A stretch of DNA of 10,582 bases from DATKMS01 sp035541735 (lineage in GTDB: Bacteria > Desulfobacterota > Binatia > HRBIN30). The position numbers were made by a program, and so were the translations under genes. The notes beneath the pieces are model-generated. The model ran no database searches. It was not told where the DNA came from and was given only the letters and a program-made list of their open reading frames with translations. Each line of letters starts with the position of its first letter. Position 1 is the first letter of the stretch. The DNA is taken from positions 1 through 10,582 of the forward strand of contig DATKMS010000442.1 in assembly GCA_035541735.1 (NCBI GenBank), given 5' to 3'. Shown piece after piece: positions 1-6,547 of this stretch.

Positions 1-296
1 GCGTGATACGCCGGCTTGCCGGTCTCGAGCTGCTCGAGCTCCGCCAGCGCCGCCGCCTGTGCGCGAATGGCCCCTGCGACATCGAGCAGGATGCGTCCGC
101 GCTCGATCGGCTTGCGATCCCGCCACGCCGGGAAGGCTGCCTGCGCGGCCGCCACGGCCGCTGCGACGTCATCGCGGTCGCCGAGGGCGATCGCGGTGAG
201 CTGCTCACCGGTCGCGGGATTCGTGGATGGAAAATAGCGACCGCCTCGGGGAGGACGCGGCGCACCGCCGATCCATAGTTCGTAACGTGCTTCCAT
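1..296 (-). CDS. Aldehyde dehydrogenase family protein, N-terminal part (runs off the left edge)
   Basis: Only the first 98 codons are present. The reading begins MEARYELWIGGAPRPPRGG and continues through YFPSTNPATGEQL (about residues 25-37), then the helix AAVAAAQAAFPAWRDRKPIE and RGRILLDVAGAIR, ending at LEQLETGKPAYHA. This is the usual N-terminal half of the NAD(P)-binding domain of the aldehyde dehydrogenase superfamily, which oxidises aldehydes to acids or acyl-CoA. The catalytic Cys and Glu lie outside the window, so substrate and CoA-dependence cannot be judged. The ATG is supported by a good ribosome-binding site (GGAGGA at 309-304, 7 nt spacing). It lies in the same direction as the five-gene acyl-CoA operon but is separated from it by 175 bp containing a likely terminator, so it may be transcribed separately. 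The family call is firm; the subfamily is unknown. Confidence 0.9.
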   Translation of the reverse strand, partial: MEARYELWIGGAPRPPRGGRYFPSTNPATGEQLTAIALGDRDDVAAAVAAAQAAFPAWRDRKPIERGRILLDVAGAIRAQAAALAELEQLETGKPAYH

Positions 297-360
297 CGAA
301 TCTTCCTCCGTCGTTCCGCTCTAACCCGGCGGAGCAGGGAGCAAAGAAAAAGAAAATGAC

Positions 361-440
361 AAACAGGAAACTGAAAACCGGAAATGAAAAACCGGCCAAT
401 TCGCCGGTTTCCTGTTGCCAGTTTCCTGTTTCCGGTTTTC
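361..440. repeat. Interlaced inverted repeats in an AT-rich intergenic patch
   Basis: The gap between the lyase and aldehyde dehydrogenase genes (297-471) has a composition unlike its neighbours. It is built from short related modules. AAACAGGAAACTG at 361-373 is the exact reverse complement of 419-431. GAAAACCGGAAA at 373-384 is the exact reverse complement of 429-440. AAACCGGC at 389-396 pairs with 403-410. The modules are variants of one GGAAAC/ACCGG theme, so several alternative hairpins are possible. Open reading frames crossing this patch have no recognisable content. Confidence 0.75.
389..410 (-). terminator. Probable rho-independent terminator of the acyl-CoA operon
   Basis: Read on the minus strand, a perfect 8-bp stem (AAACCGGC / GCCGGTTT) closes a 6-nt loop. 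The stem is followed directly by further T residues (GGTTTTTCATTT). It lies about 62 nt after the stop codon of the lyase gene, the last gene of the operon. On the plus strand the stem is followed by CC after three T, a poorer terminator. The stem also belongs to the wider inverted-repeat patch, so its role may be structural rather than terminating. Confidence 0.5.
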
Positions 441-471
441 CATTTCTTTCGGTTCTGCTCACCGCAAGAGA

Positions 472-1380
472 CTAGCCCCGGCCCGTCAGCCGGGCGCGCT
501 CGAGGACGGCCTCGAAGATCCGCGTGGTTGCCGCATCGAGCAAGACACCCCCAGCTGCCTGGGCACCCTCGCCACCACGCTCCGCCGCGCGCTGCGCCTC
601 GATCATCTGGCGCGCCGTCTCGATCTCCTTCTCGGTTGGGGCGAAGACGTCGTTGGCCAGCTCGACCTGGTTCGGGTGGATGGCCCATTTGCCGACGCAG
701 CCGAGGGTGCTGGCCCACATGGCCTCGCGGCGGTAGCCGTCGGCATCGTGGAAATTGGCGAAGGGCCCGTCGATCGGGTCGAGTCCGTTGGCGCGTGCGG
801 CGACGACCAGCCGCGTGCGGGCGTAGTGCCACAGGTCCCCGGGGTAGCGGTGCTCCGGCTCGGCCGCCCGCCCGAAGCGGATGCCTTGACTCGCGGCGAG
901 ATCGCCGAAGCCGAGAATGAGCGCTTCGAGGCGCGGCGAGCACGCGGCGATCTCCTCGATGCGCGCGAGCCCCTCGGTTTCCTCGATCAGCACCTCGAGG
1001 CCGATCCGCTTCTCCAGCCGCAGTTGGCGTTCGAGCTGAGTCAACAATGTCTCGAAGAACCACACGTCACGCGGCGCTTTCACCTTGGGAAGAATCACGA
1101 TGTCCAAGTACTTTCCGGCGCCTTCCACCACCGCGATCGTGTCGGCGTACGCCCATTCGGTGTGCGCGCCGTTGACACGCACGGCGCGCAACTTTCGCCC
1201 CCAGTCGAGTTCGTTCAGCGCCTGGATGACGTTGTCACGCGCGGCGACTTTCTGCGCCGGCGCGACGGCGTCTTCCAGGTCGAGGAAGACGAGATCGGCC
1301 GCGCTGGCAGCGGCCTTTTGAATCATCCGTACATTCGACGCGGGCGTCGCCAGCTCGGAGCGGCGTAGGCGTATCGTCAT
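472..1380 (-). CDS. CitE/HpcH-HpaI family CoA-ester lyase (malyl-, beta-methylmalyl- or citramalyl-CoA lyase-like)
   Basis: 302 residues, the usual length for CitE-like lyases. These TIM-barrel, Mg-dependent enzymes cleave or form beta-hydroxyacyl-CoA esters, for example beta-methylmalyl-CoA to propionyl-CoA plus glyoxylate. Visible signatures are LATPASN (10-16), DLVFLDLEDAVAP (29-41), RVN (68-70), ILPKV (96-100), GLEVLIEETEGL (127-138), LGFGDLAAS (156-164) and the late GKWAIHPNQV motif. Arg68 fits the CoA/carboxylate-binding Arg, and Glu133 and Asp160 fit the two metal ligands by spacing. The start at 1380 is chosen because its ATG overlaps the TGA of the upstream CoA-transferase (ATGA) and the family motifs begin right after it; an in-frame extension to 1659 would overlap that gene heavily. 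It is the last gene of the operon. The exact substrate is inferred from context only. Confidence 0.9.
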   Translation of the reverse strand: MTIRLRRSELATPASNVRMIQKAAASAADLVFLDLEDAVAPAQKVAARDNVIQALNELDWGRKLRAVRVNGAHTEWAYADTIAVVEGAGKYLDIVILPKVKAPRDVWFFETLLTQLERQLRLEKRIGLEVLIEETEGLARIEEIAACSPRLEALILGFGDLAASQGIRFGRAAEPEHRYPGDLWHYARTRLVVAARANGLDPIDGPFANFHDADGYRREAMWASTLGCVGKWAIHPNQVELANDVFAPTEKEIETARQMIEAQRAAERGGEGAQAAGGVLLDAATTRIFEAVLERARLTGRG

Positions 1381-2573
1381 GACGTCTCCTTCTTCGGGGA
1401 GAGGCCGGCTTCGGCCAGAACTTCGTCCGTGTGCTCGCCGACGCGCGGCGGTCTCCGGTAGATGCCGGTCGGCGTGCCCGTGAGCTTGATCGGCGGTCCG
1501 GCCAGCGTGAGCGGCCGGTTCTCGCCCGGCTGCTCCACCTCGACCAGCATGCCGCGAATCTTGACGTGCGGGTCGGCGAAGATATCCGCCGCGGTGTTGA
1601 CCGGACCGACCGGTACCTGGCGCGCCAGCGCCGCGACCACCTCGCGCGTGGTGCGGCACCGCGTCCAGCTCAGGATGGCCTCGTTCACGAAGTCACGGTG
1701 CGCCACACGCTCGAAGACGTTGCAGCAACGTTCGTCTTCGACGAGATCGGGACGGCCGATGATCTCGCACAGGAGTTTCCACTGTGGGTCGATGGGCGCC
1801 GCGATGGCCGCGGCCCCATCCTGGGTCTCGTAGATGTCGAACGGGCACAGGGCCGGATGGCCGAAGCCCTTTGGGTGCTCGACACGGCCTTCGCCGGCGT
1901 ACTTGTAGACGATGTTCTCGCACAAGCTGAGGACCGCATCGTACATCGCGACGTCGACGAACTGACCGGCGCCCGTCCGCCGCGCCGCGTGCACCGCGGA
2001 GACCATGCCGAGCGCGGCGAGTGTGCCCGGAAACAGATCGCCGACGCTCGCCCCGCACGGCATGCCGCGGCTGCCCAGCGGACCCGTCGTGGCGACCAGG
2101 CCGCCCATCGATTGCGCCACAATGTCAAACGCCGGCCAGTCAGCGTACGGGCTCTCGCCGGTGCGCGGGTCGCCGAAGCCGCGGATGGCGGCGTACACCA
2201 AACGTGGCTGGCGCGCATGCAGCACTTCGTAGCCGACGCCGAGGCGGTCCATGACGCCGACGCGGGCGTTCTCGACCACCGCATCGACGGTGTCGACGAG
2301 GCGTAGGAACGTATCGCGATCCGTCTCGGTCTTGAGATCGAGGACGATGCTGCGCTTGTTGCGATTGATGCTGGCGAAGTAGCCCCCGTAGTCACAGCCC
2401 TGGCGATCCTCCGGATGGGGACCGAGAAAGCGCGCCATGTCGCCGCGTGGAGGTTCCACCTTGATGACGTCTGCTCCCAGGTCGGCGAGCAGCATGGTGC
2501 AGAACGGCCCGGCGAGCGCCTGTGTGAGATCGAGGATGCGCAGATCGGAGAGCGGACCGGTCCGTTCGCTCAT
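1377..2573 (-). CDS. Family III CoA-transferase (CaiB/BaiF)
   Basis: 398 residues, full length for the family, which moves CoA between carboxylic acids through a covalent aspartyl-CoA intermediate. Seen in the sequence: LRILDLTQALAGPFCTMLLADLGADVIKVEPP (11-42), the hallmark N-terminal CoA-binding part; INRNKRSIVLDLK (69-81); RGFG (131-134); and SVGDLFPG (176-183), in which Asp179 is the predicted catalytic aspartate. The C-terminal PVGPVNTAADIFADPHVKIRGML (about 321-343) is also typical. The gene overlaps both neighbours by 4 bp (ATGA at 2570-2573 and 1377-1380), so translation is probably coupled. Family members include formyl-CoA, succinyl-CoA:malate and mesaconyl-CoA C1-C4 transferases. 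In this operon a role in activating a dicarboxylic acid, or moving CoA between its two carboxyls, is the natural guess; sequence alone does not decide it. Confidence 0.93.
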   Translation of the reverse strand: MSERTGPLSDLRILDLTQALAGPFCTMLLADLGADVIKVEPPRGDMARFLGPHPEDRQGCDYGGYFASINRNKRSIVLDLKTETDRDTFLRLVDTVDAVVENARVGVMDRLGVGYEVLHARQPRLVYAAIRGFGDPRTGESPYADWPAFDIVAQSMGGLVATTGPLGSRGMPCGASVGDLFPGTLAALGMVSAVHAARRTGAGQFVDVAMYDAVLSLCENIVYKYAGEGRVEHPKGFGHPALCPFDIYETQDGAAAIAAPIDPQWKLLCEIIGRPDLVEDERCCNVFERVAHRDFVNEAILSWTRCRTTREVVAALARQVPVGPVNTAADIFADPHVKIRGMLVEVEQPGENRPLTLAGPPIKLTGTPTGIYRRPPRVGEHTDEVLAEAGLSPKKETS

Positions 2574-3067
2574 CGCTCACCCCAGTGGCTGCGGCGCTTG
2601 ATCAGCACCTCGCGCTCGCCTTCGAAGACGATGGTGTCGTCCTGCTTCACGCCCCAGTGCTTGAAGCGCACGATGCCGGCGTCCGCGCGATCGGCGTCGC
2701 GCTTTCCCAACACTTCCGTGTAAGCAGTGAGCGTGTCGCCGTGGAACACGGGCGCGCGGAATTTGAGGCCGTCGAGGCGCAGCTCGGCGAGCGCGTTCTC
2801 CGCCGTATCCTGCGTCGCAAGCCCGATGACGATCGAGCCGGTAACCAGGCCGAACACCAAGCGTTGCCCGTACGGCAACGCCTTCATCCTCTGCTCGTTG
2901 TAGTGGGCGTCGGCGGTATTCATGACCAGCTTCGTGAGCAGCTGGTTCTCGACCTCGCCGACCGTGGTGCCGCGCGCGTGGCGCATTTTCGCACCGATCT
3001 CGAAGTCTTCGAAGTACGTGCCGTTGCCGGTCAGCCGGCTCACGTGGTCTCTTGATGTGTTGCTCAT
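2570..3067 (-). CDS. MaoC-like hot-dog dehydratase, putative catalytic half of a mesaconyl-CoA hydratase-type pair
   Basis: 165 residues with one hot-dog domain. The start of the fold is visible at YFEDFEIGAKMRHARGTT (18-35), then ENQLLTKLVMNTADAHYN (40-57), YGQRLVFGLVTGSIVIGLA (66-84) and LKFRAPVFHGDTLTAYTEVL (101-120). His55, five residues after Asn50, occupies the place of the catalytic His in the D-x-N-P-x-H motif of R-specific enoyl-CoA hydratases, with Asn replacing Asp. From memory, an N-T-A-x-x-H pattern also occurs in the C-terminal half of the double hot-dog mesaconyl-CoA hydratases, which suggests the same reaction class. It lies between the acyl-CoA dehydrogenase and CoA-transferase genes with ATGA overlaps on both sides. 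It may work with the other hot-dog protein of the operon (4272-4760). The family is firm; the substrate is inference. Confidence 0.85.
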   Translation of the reverse strand: MSNTSRDHVSRLTGNGTYFEDFEIGAKMRHARGTTVGEVENQLLTKLVMNTADAHYNEQRMKALPYGQRLVFGLVTGSIVIGLATQDTAENALAELRLDGLKFRAPVFHGDTLTAYTEVLGKRDADRADAGIVRFKHWGVKQDDTIVFEGEREVLIKRRSHWGER

Positions 3068-4275
3068 CCCTTGCCCGGCCGCGGCAGGTGACCGTCGGAG
3101 ATGATGCGCATCTGGATCTCCGACGTCCCTTCGAAGATCTTCGTCAGGCGCGCATCGCGCCAGTAGCGCTCCAGCGGGTACTCGCTGGTGTAGCCGGCAC
3201 CGCCGTGAATCTGGATGCCGTCGCTGGTGACGCGTTCGGACATTTCGCTGGCAAACAACTTCACCATCGAGGCTTGGACATCATTGAGTCGGTCGTGGTC
3301 GATGTCATTGGCGACAGCATACATCAGCTGCCGTGCGGCTTCGATCTCGGTGGCCATCTGCGCGATCTTGAAACGCAGGTATTGGAAGTCGCCGATCGGG
3401 CGCCCGAACTGCACGCGTTGCTGTGCGTAGACGATCGAGTCTTCGAGCGCGCCGCGCGCCAGTCCGATCGAACGCGCCGCGGTGTGCACGCGCGCGATCG
3501 ACAGACCACGCATGGCGCGTTTGAATCCTTCGTGCGCATCCTTCCCGGCGCGCTGCGGTAGCAGGATGTTGTCGGCCGGGATACGAAAGTCCTGGAACGA
3601 CAGCTCCCACGTCTTCCAGCCGTGATAGCCGACCTTGCGCATCGGCGTGCCGCTGATGCCCGCTGGGAACGCGCCCCGTTCCTTCTCGATCAGGAACTGG
3701 GCGATGCCGGCGTGGCGGTTGGCGGGATCGTACGGCGTCGCACGCGCTACCAGGACGATGAAGTCTGCACCGTCGGCGAACGTGCACCACATCTTCTGGC
3801 CGTTGATGACCCACTCGTCGCCGTCGCGCTCGGCGCGGCAACGGATGGAGGCGACGTCCGACCCGGCGTCGGGTTCAGACAGCGCGAAGGCGCCGAGGTA
3901 TTCACCCCGCGCCATCTTCGGAAGCATGCGCTTGCGATGCTCTTCGCGGAAGCCCGCTCCCAGGCCATTGCCGCGTGCGATCAGACTGGCGACGCTCATC
4001 CAGGCGCGTGCCAGCTCCTCGGTGACCAGGACGTACTCGAACACCCCGAGCCCGAGGCCGCCGTACTCTTGGGGAATGAGGATGCCGAAGTACCCCAGCT
4101 CGCCGAGCCGCTGGCGCAGCTCGAGCGGGATCTCGCCCTGCACCGGATCGAGCTTGTTGGCGATGGGCAGCACCTCCTTCATCGCGATCTCGCGTGCGGC
4201 GTCGCGGATGGCCAGTCGCTCTTCGGTCAAGTACGCCGCCGGAAGACTCTCGCTGGCCCCGGTCAGCAGCTTCAT
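3064..4275 (-). CDS. Acyl-CoA dehydrogenase (FAD-dependent)
   Basis: 403 residues, typical of the short/branched-chain acyl-CoA dehydrogenase group, which introduces a 2,3-double bond and passes electrons to ETF. Seen: the all-alpha N-domain with LGYFGILIPQEYGGLGLG (60-77); the FAD/acyl-CoA signature FALSEPDAGSD (130-140); KMWCTFADGADF (161-172); QQRVQFGRPIGDFQ (285-298); QIHGGAGYTSEYPLERYWRD (355-374); and IFEGTSEIQ (380-388), in which Glu382 is the predicted catalytic base in its usual position. The start at 4275 overlaps the upstream stop by ATGA and gives the normal N-terminus; a longer in-frame reading to 4533 would run through the upstream gene. In this operon a methylsuccinyl-CoA-type or other substituted succinyl/glutaryl-type substrate is plausible, but it lacks the long N-terminal extension I recall for proteobacterial methylsuccinyl-CoA dehydrogenase. 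Confidence 0.93.
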   Translation of the reverse strand: MKLLTGASESLPAAYLTEERLAIRDAAREIAMKEVLPIANKLDPVQGEIPLELRQRLGELGYFGILIPQEYGGLGLGVFEYVLVTEELARAWMSVASLIARGNGLGAGFREEHRKRMLPKMARGEYLGAFALSEPDAGSDVASIRCRAERDGDEWVINGQKMWCTFADGADFIVLVARATPYDPANRHAGIAQFLIEKERGAFPAGISGTPMRKVGYHGWKTWELSFQDFRIPADNILLPQRAGKDAHEGFKRAMRGLSIARVHTAARSIGLARGALEDSIVYAQQRVQFGRPIGDFQYLRFKIAQMATEIEAARQLMYAVANDIDHDRLNDVQASMVKLFASEMSERVTSDGIQIHGGAGYTSEYPLERYWRDARLTKIFEGTSEIQMRIISDGHLPRPGKG

Positions 4276-4760
4276 GCTCCCCTCCGCTTGGCGACCAGGT
4301 TGGTGCGCCGGTAGCTCACGACCAGCTGGTCCTTCTGGTTGCGGCCCTCCGTGCGCCAGGTGACGATCCCGAAGTGCGGACGCGTATCGGATTCGCGTTT
4401 CGACGCGACCGCGCTGCGCGCCGTCACTGTATCGCCGGGGTAGACGGGACAATGGAACTCCACCGCATCGACGCCGAGGAACGGACCGCCTGCCTCGGAG
4501 AGGTCCTCCACCGACAACCCGACCACCGTGCACAACACCAGCAGCGGGTCGATGACAATTCCCGGATGGCCGTGGGCACGCGCATATTCAGCATTGAAGT
4601 ACAGCGGCGTGAAGCGCAGGGCCACGGTGGCGAACAGGGAGTTGTCGCCTTCATTGAAGGTGCGGCCCCAGTGATGGTCGAAGACCTGACCTTCTTGGAA
4701 GTCTTCGAACTGCCGTCCTTTGGGCCGCAAGGGGAACGCGGAGAAATCCGGATCGGACAT
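4272..4760 (-). CDS. MaoC-like hot-dog protein lacking the catalytic dyad, first gene of the operon
   Basis: 162 residues with one hot-dog domain: RQFEDFQEGQVFDHHWGRTF (16-35), NEGDNSLFATVALRFTPLYF (36-55), DPLLVLCTVVGLSVEDL (71-87) and FHCPVYPGDTVTARSAV (102-118), ending in GRNQKDQLVVSYRRTNLVAKRR. Where active R-hydratases have D-x-N-P-L-H this protein reads R-F-T-P-L-Y (49-54), so both catalytic residues are missing. The same loss is what I recall for the N-terminal half of fused mesaconyl-CoA hydratases, which suggests a structural, substrate-binding partner of the hot-dog protein at 2570-3067. The ATG at 4760 has an AGAGG ribosome-binding site four bases upstream; a longer reading (to 5114) crosses the divergent promoter region and gene and is rejected. 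Its stop overlaps the dehydrogenase start by ATGA. Confidence 0.85.
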   Translation of the reverse strand: MSDPDFSAFPLRPKGRQFEDFQEGQVFDHHWGRTFNEGDNSLFATVALRFTPLYFNAEYARAHGHPGIVIDPLLVLCTVVGLSVEDLSEAGGPFLGVDAVEFHCPVYPGDTVTARSAVASKRESDTRPHFGIVTWRTEGRNQKDQLVVSYRRTNLVAKRRGA

Positions 4761-4911
4761 TGATCCTCTGATGACTGCAACGCAGTACCAGAAACATATT
4801 GTTGTATTCAATGAAATTGTGATAGCCGTCCGTCGAATGAACGAGATTTTCCTGCTTGCCGCGACGCACGGTGGAGAGAGCGCGGGCTGACCCGAGGGTG
4901 GCGCGTCTGCG
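4761..4911. promoter_or_regulatory. Divergent intergenic region with AT-rich core
   Basis: This 151-bp region lies between two divergent transcription units: the five-gene operon to the left and the SCP2-like/hydrolase pair to the right. A block at about 4789-4827 is strongly AT-rich in otherwise GC-rich DNA and contains small dyads such as TTCAATGAA and ATTG-N7-CAAT. It must hold promoters for both directions. No clear -35/-10 pair with standard spacing could be assigned, so only the region is reported. Confidence 0.45.
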
Positions 4912-5280
4912 ATGATCAACTGGGAATCGCTCGCACAGCAACTCGATACAGACGGGGAGTTCCGCCTCGCAGCGCGGCAGTGGACGGCAACGCTGCGGCT
5001 CGATGTCGGCGACGAGAGCCACGCCATTCGGATCGAGGACGGGCGCCTGCGCAGCGTCACGCCATGTGAAGCAGCTCGCGACTGTGACGTGTTCATCACC
5101 GCTGACCGCGGCATTTGGGAACAGATGCTGGAGCCGCGGCCGCGCCCGTTCTACCAGGACCTCCTCGCGGCAGCGGCACATCATGGTGTCGTGCTGAATT
5201 CAGACCTGCTCGAGATCGCCCCATACTATCCGGCGCTGCGCCGGCTGTTGGAGATCCTCCGCGAATCGCGGGAGCTGTGA
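4912..5280 (+). CDS. Small SCP2-like (sterol carrier protein 2 fold) protein
   Basis: 122 residues, no signal peptide and no membrane segment. The pattern WTATLRLDVGDESHAIRIEDGRLRSV (about 24-49), then CDVFITADRGIWEQML (58-73), resembles the SCP2 lipid-binding fold: beta strands carrying a short charged turn, followed by a strand that introduces a helix with the Trp. Such proteins bind hydrophobic ligands or acyl-CoA, and single-domain versions are common next to acyl-CoA or hydrolase genes. No catalytic residues are expected. No strong ribosome-binding site sits directly upstream (a GAGGG lies about 14 nt away). The stop codon overlaps the next ATG by one base (TGATG), so it is cotranslated with the alpha/beta hydrolase. 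The family call is moderate, made from pattern only. Confidence 0.65.
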   Translation: MINWESLAQQLDTDGEFRLAARQWTATLRLDVGDESHAIRIEDGRLRSVTPCEAARDCDVFITADRGIWEQMLEPRPRPFYQDLLAAAAHHGVVLNSDLLEIAPYYPALRRLLEILRESREL

Positions 5281-6131
5281 TGGCGCGCTTCGACAACGCC
5301 ATCGGCCGCTACCTGTACCTGACGCTGAACGGCATTGATCATCGCGTCTATTTCGAGGAGAGCGGAACGGGAATCCCGCTGCTGCTGCAGCACACGGCTG
5401 GCGCCGATGGCAGGCAGTGGCGGCATCTCCTCGAGGACGAGGGCATCACGCGGCACTTCCGCTGTATCGCGTACGATCTGCCGTATCACGGGAAAAGCCT
5501 GCCGCCGGTTGGTTTGGAATGGTGGGCGCAGGAATACCGCCTGACACGGGAGTTCCTCATGCAGGTTACGGTGTCGCTCGTCGAAGCGCTTGGCTTGAAG
5601 CGTCCCGTCTTCATGGGCAGCTCCATCGGCGGGCATCTGGCGCTCGATCTGGCGCGTTACCACCCGGAGGTGTTCCGCGCCGTCATCGCTCTGGAGGGTG
5701 CGGCCGCCACACCCGGCAGCTACTTGGATGTGTGGAACCACCCACGTGTGAGCAACGCATTCAAGGCCAATGTCATGTACGGGCTCATGAGTCCCGGCAG
5801 CCCCAAGGCGTACCGCCACGAAACCATCTGGGTGTACAGCCAGGGCGCTCCGCCCGTGTTCAAGGGCGACCTGTACTATCACGGCGTCGATCACGACCTG
5901 CGCGAGGAGCTTGCACACATCGACACCGCGCGAGTCGCCGTCTTCCTGCTCACCGGCGAGTACGACTGGAACACGACGCCGGAGCTGTCGCGCCAGGCTG
6001 CCGACCAGATTCCCGGTGCGGTGTATCAGACGATGTTCGGGCTGGGGCACTTCCCGATGTGTGAGGATCCGGAGCGCTTCCGCAGCTACTTGCTTCCCGT
6101 GCTCGATGTCATCCGAGCGCAGGGTGAATGA
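5280..6131 (+). CDS. Alpha/beta-hydrolase fold protein
   Basis: 283 residues, standard size. Seen in order: strand and oxyanion region LLLQHTAGADGRQW (34-47), AYDLPYHGKS (64-73), nucleophile elbow GSSIGG (113-118) with Ser115, the acid in TGEYDWNTTPE (Asp229), and the histidine in GLGHFPMCEDP (His257). The Ser-Asp-His triad is therefore complete. A cap region (about 140-205) is rich in Tyr, Trp and His and may form a hydrophobic or aromatic substrate pocket. Related proteins include C-C bond hydrolases, esterases, lactonases and dehalogenases. Ser as nucleophile excludes a dehalogenase, but the substrate cannot be read off. The start is fixed by the 1-bp overlap with the SCP2-like gene; the longer in-frame reading from 5115 overlaps that gene and is rejected. 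Confidence 0.9.
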   Translation: MARFDNAIGRYLYLTLNGIDHRVYFEESGTGIPLLLQHTAGADGRQWRHLLEDEGITRHFRCIAYDLPYHGKSLPPVGLEWWAQEYRLTREFLMQVTVSLVEALGLKRPVFMGSSIGGHLALDLARYHPEVFRAVIALEGAAATPGSYLDVWNHPRVSNAFKANVMYGLMSPGSPKAYRHETIWVYSQGAPPVFKGDLYYHGVDHDLREELAHIDTARVAVFLLTGEYDWNTTPELSRQAADQIPGAVYQTMFGLGHFPMCEDPERFRSYLLPVLDVIRAQGE

Positions 6132-6184
6132 TCCGGCTCCGTCAACCGGCCAGAGAGGAAACCGCCTGCCCTTCTGAAAGAAGG

Positions 6185-6547
6185 ATGGCGAAGTCGTTGC
6201 AACTGTCTTGGATCCAAGAGAAGGTCAAATCGAATGAATACCTGTATACCTTCCATGCCGACACGGAGCGACGCGACGACGGCCTCAGCACCGCGGATGT
6301 CCAAGACGCTTTGCTGAGCGGGGCCATCCTGGAAGATTATCCGAACGACCCGCGCGGCCCTTGCCTATTGTATGGGAGAGCTGCGAACCGACCGATTCAT
6401 GTCGTATGCGGACAAAATCGCTCGGGATGGTTGGTGCTAATCACTGTGTACGTGCCTGCGATCGGCATCAATTCGTCGGGATGTGTGCTACGACCCCTGC
6501 ATCACAAGCAGTCCACGGTCGGGCCGAGACAGAACTGGAACTCGTAG
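6185..6547 (+). CDS. DUF4258 family protein with a degraded or replaced C-terminus
   Basis: 120 residues in the open frame. Residues 7-91 match the DUF4258 pattern: an N-terminal helix SWIQEKVKSNEYLYTFHA, TERRDDGLSTADVQDALLSGAILEDYPND (27-55), GPCLLYGRA (58-66) and RPIHVVCGQNRSGWLVLITVYVP (69-91). The family has an RelE-like small fold and is often encoded beside a YgiT-type zinc-finger protein; no such partner is visible here. Known members usually end within a few residues of the VYxP strand. Here the frame runs on for about 29 residues of unrelated sequence that overlap the antisense 3' end of a decayed gene, so the natural end is probably lost. The start at 6185 is preferred over 6128, which overlaps the hydrolase stop, because homology begins just after it, although AAGG abuts the ATG. 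Function is unknown. Confidence 0.65.
   Translation: MAKSLQLSWIQEKVKSNEYLYTFHADTERRDDGLSTADVQDALLSGAILEDYPNDPRGPCLLYGRAANRPIHVVCGQNRSGWLVLITVYVPAIGINSSGCVLRPLHHKQSTVGPRQNWNS

Noticed and set aside
361..440. CRISPR-like array in the repeat patch
   Set aside because: The modules are inverted and interlaced, too short and without regular spacers; no cas gene is nearby.
415..1368. 317-codon plus-strand open frame opposite the CitE-like lyase
   Set aside because: It is antisense to a clearly conserved lyase and has no recognisable motif; a shadow of the high-GC coding strand.
1381..1659. In-frame N-terminal extension of the CitE-like lyase
   Set aside because: The extension overlaps the CoA-transferase for 280 bp and has Arg/Gly-rich filler sequence. 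The family N-terminus begins at 1380 with an ATGA coupling.
1431..2306. 291-codon plus-strand open frame opposite the CoA-transferase
   Set aside because: The antisense strand of the CaiB/BaiF gene carries all the conserved motifs; this frame is compositionally a shadow.
4276..4533. In-frame N-terminal extension of the acyl-CoA dehydrogenase that might resemble a long-form methylsuccinyl-CoA dehydrogenase
   Set aside because: The added 86 residues are Arg-rich and lie entirely inside the upstream hot-dog gene; not a real domain.
5226..6050. 274-codon minus-strand open frame opposite the alpha/beta hydrolase
   Set aside because: The plus strand has a complete catalytic triad and coupled start; the antisense frame has no motif.
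6185..6547. Toxin-antitoxin pair based on the DUF4258 protein
   Set aside because: No CxxC zinc-finger partner could be found in any frame directly downstream or upstream, so a functional pair is not supported.
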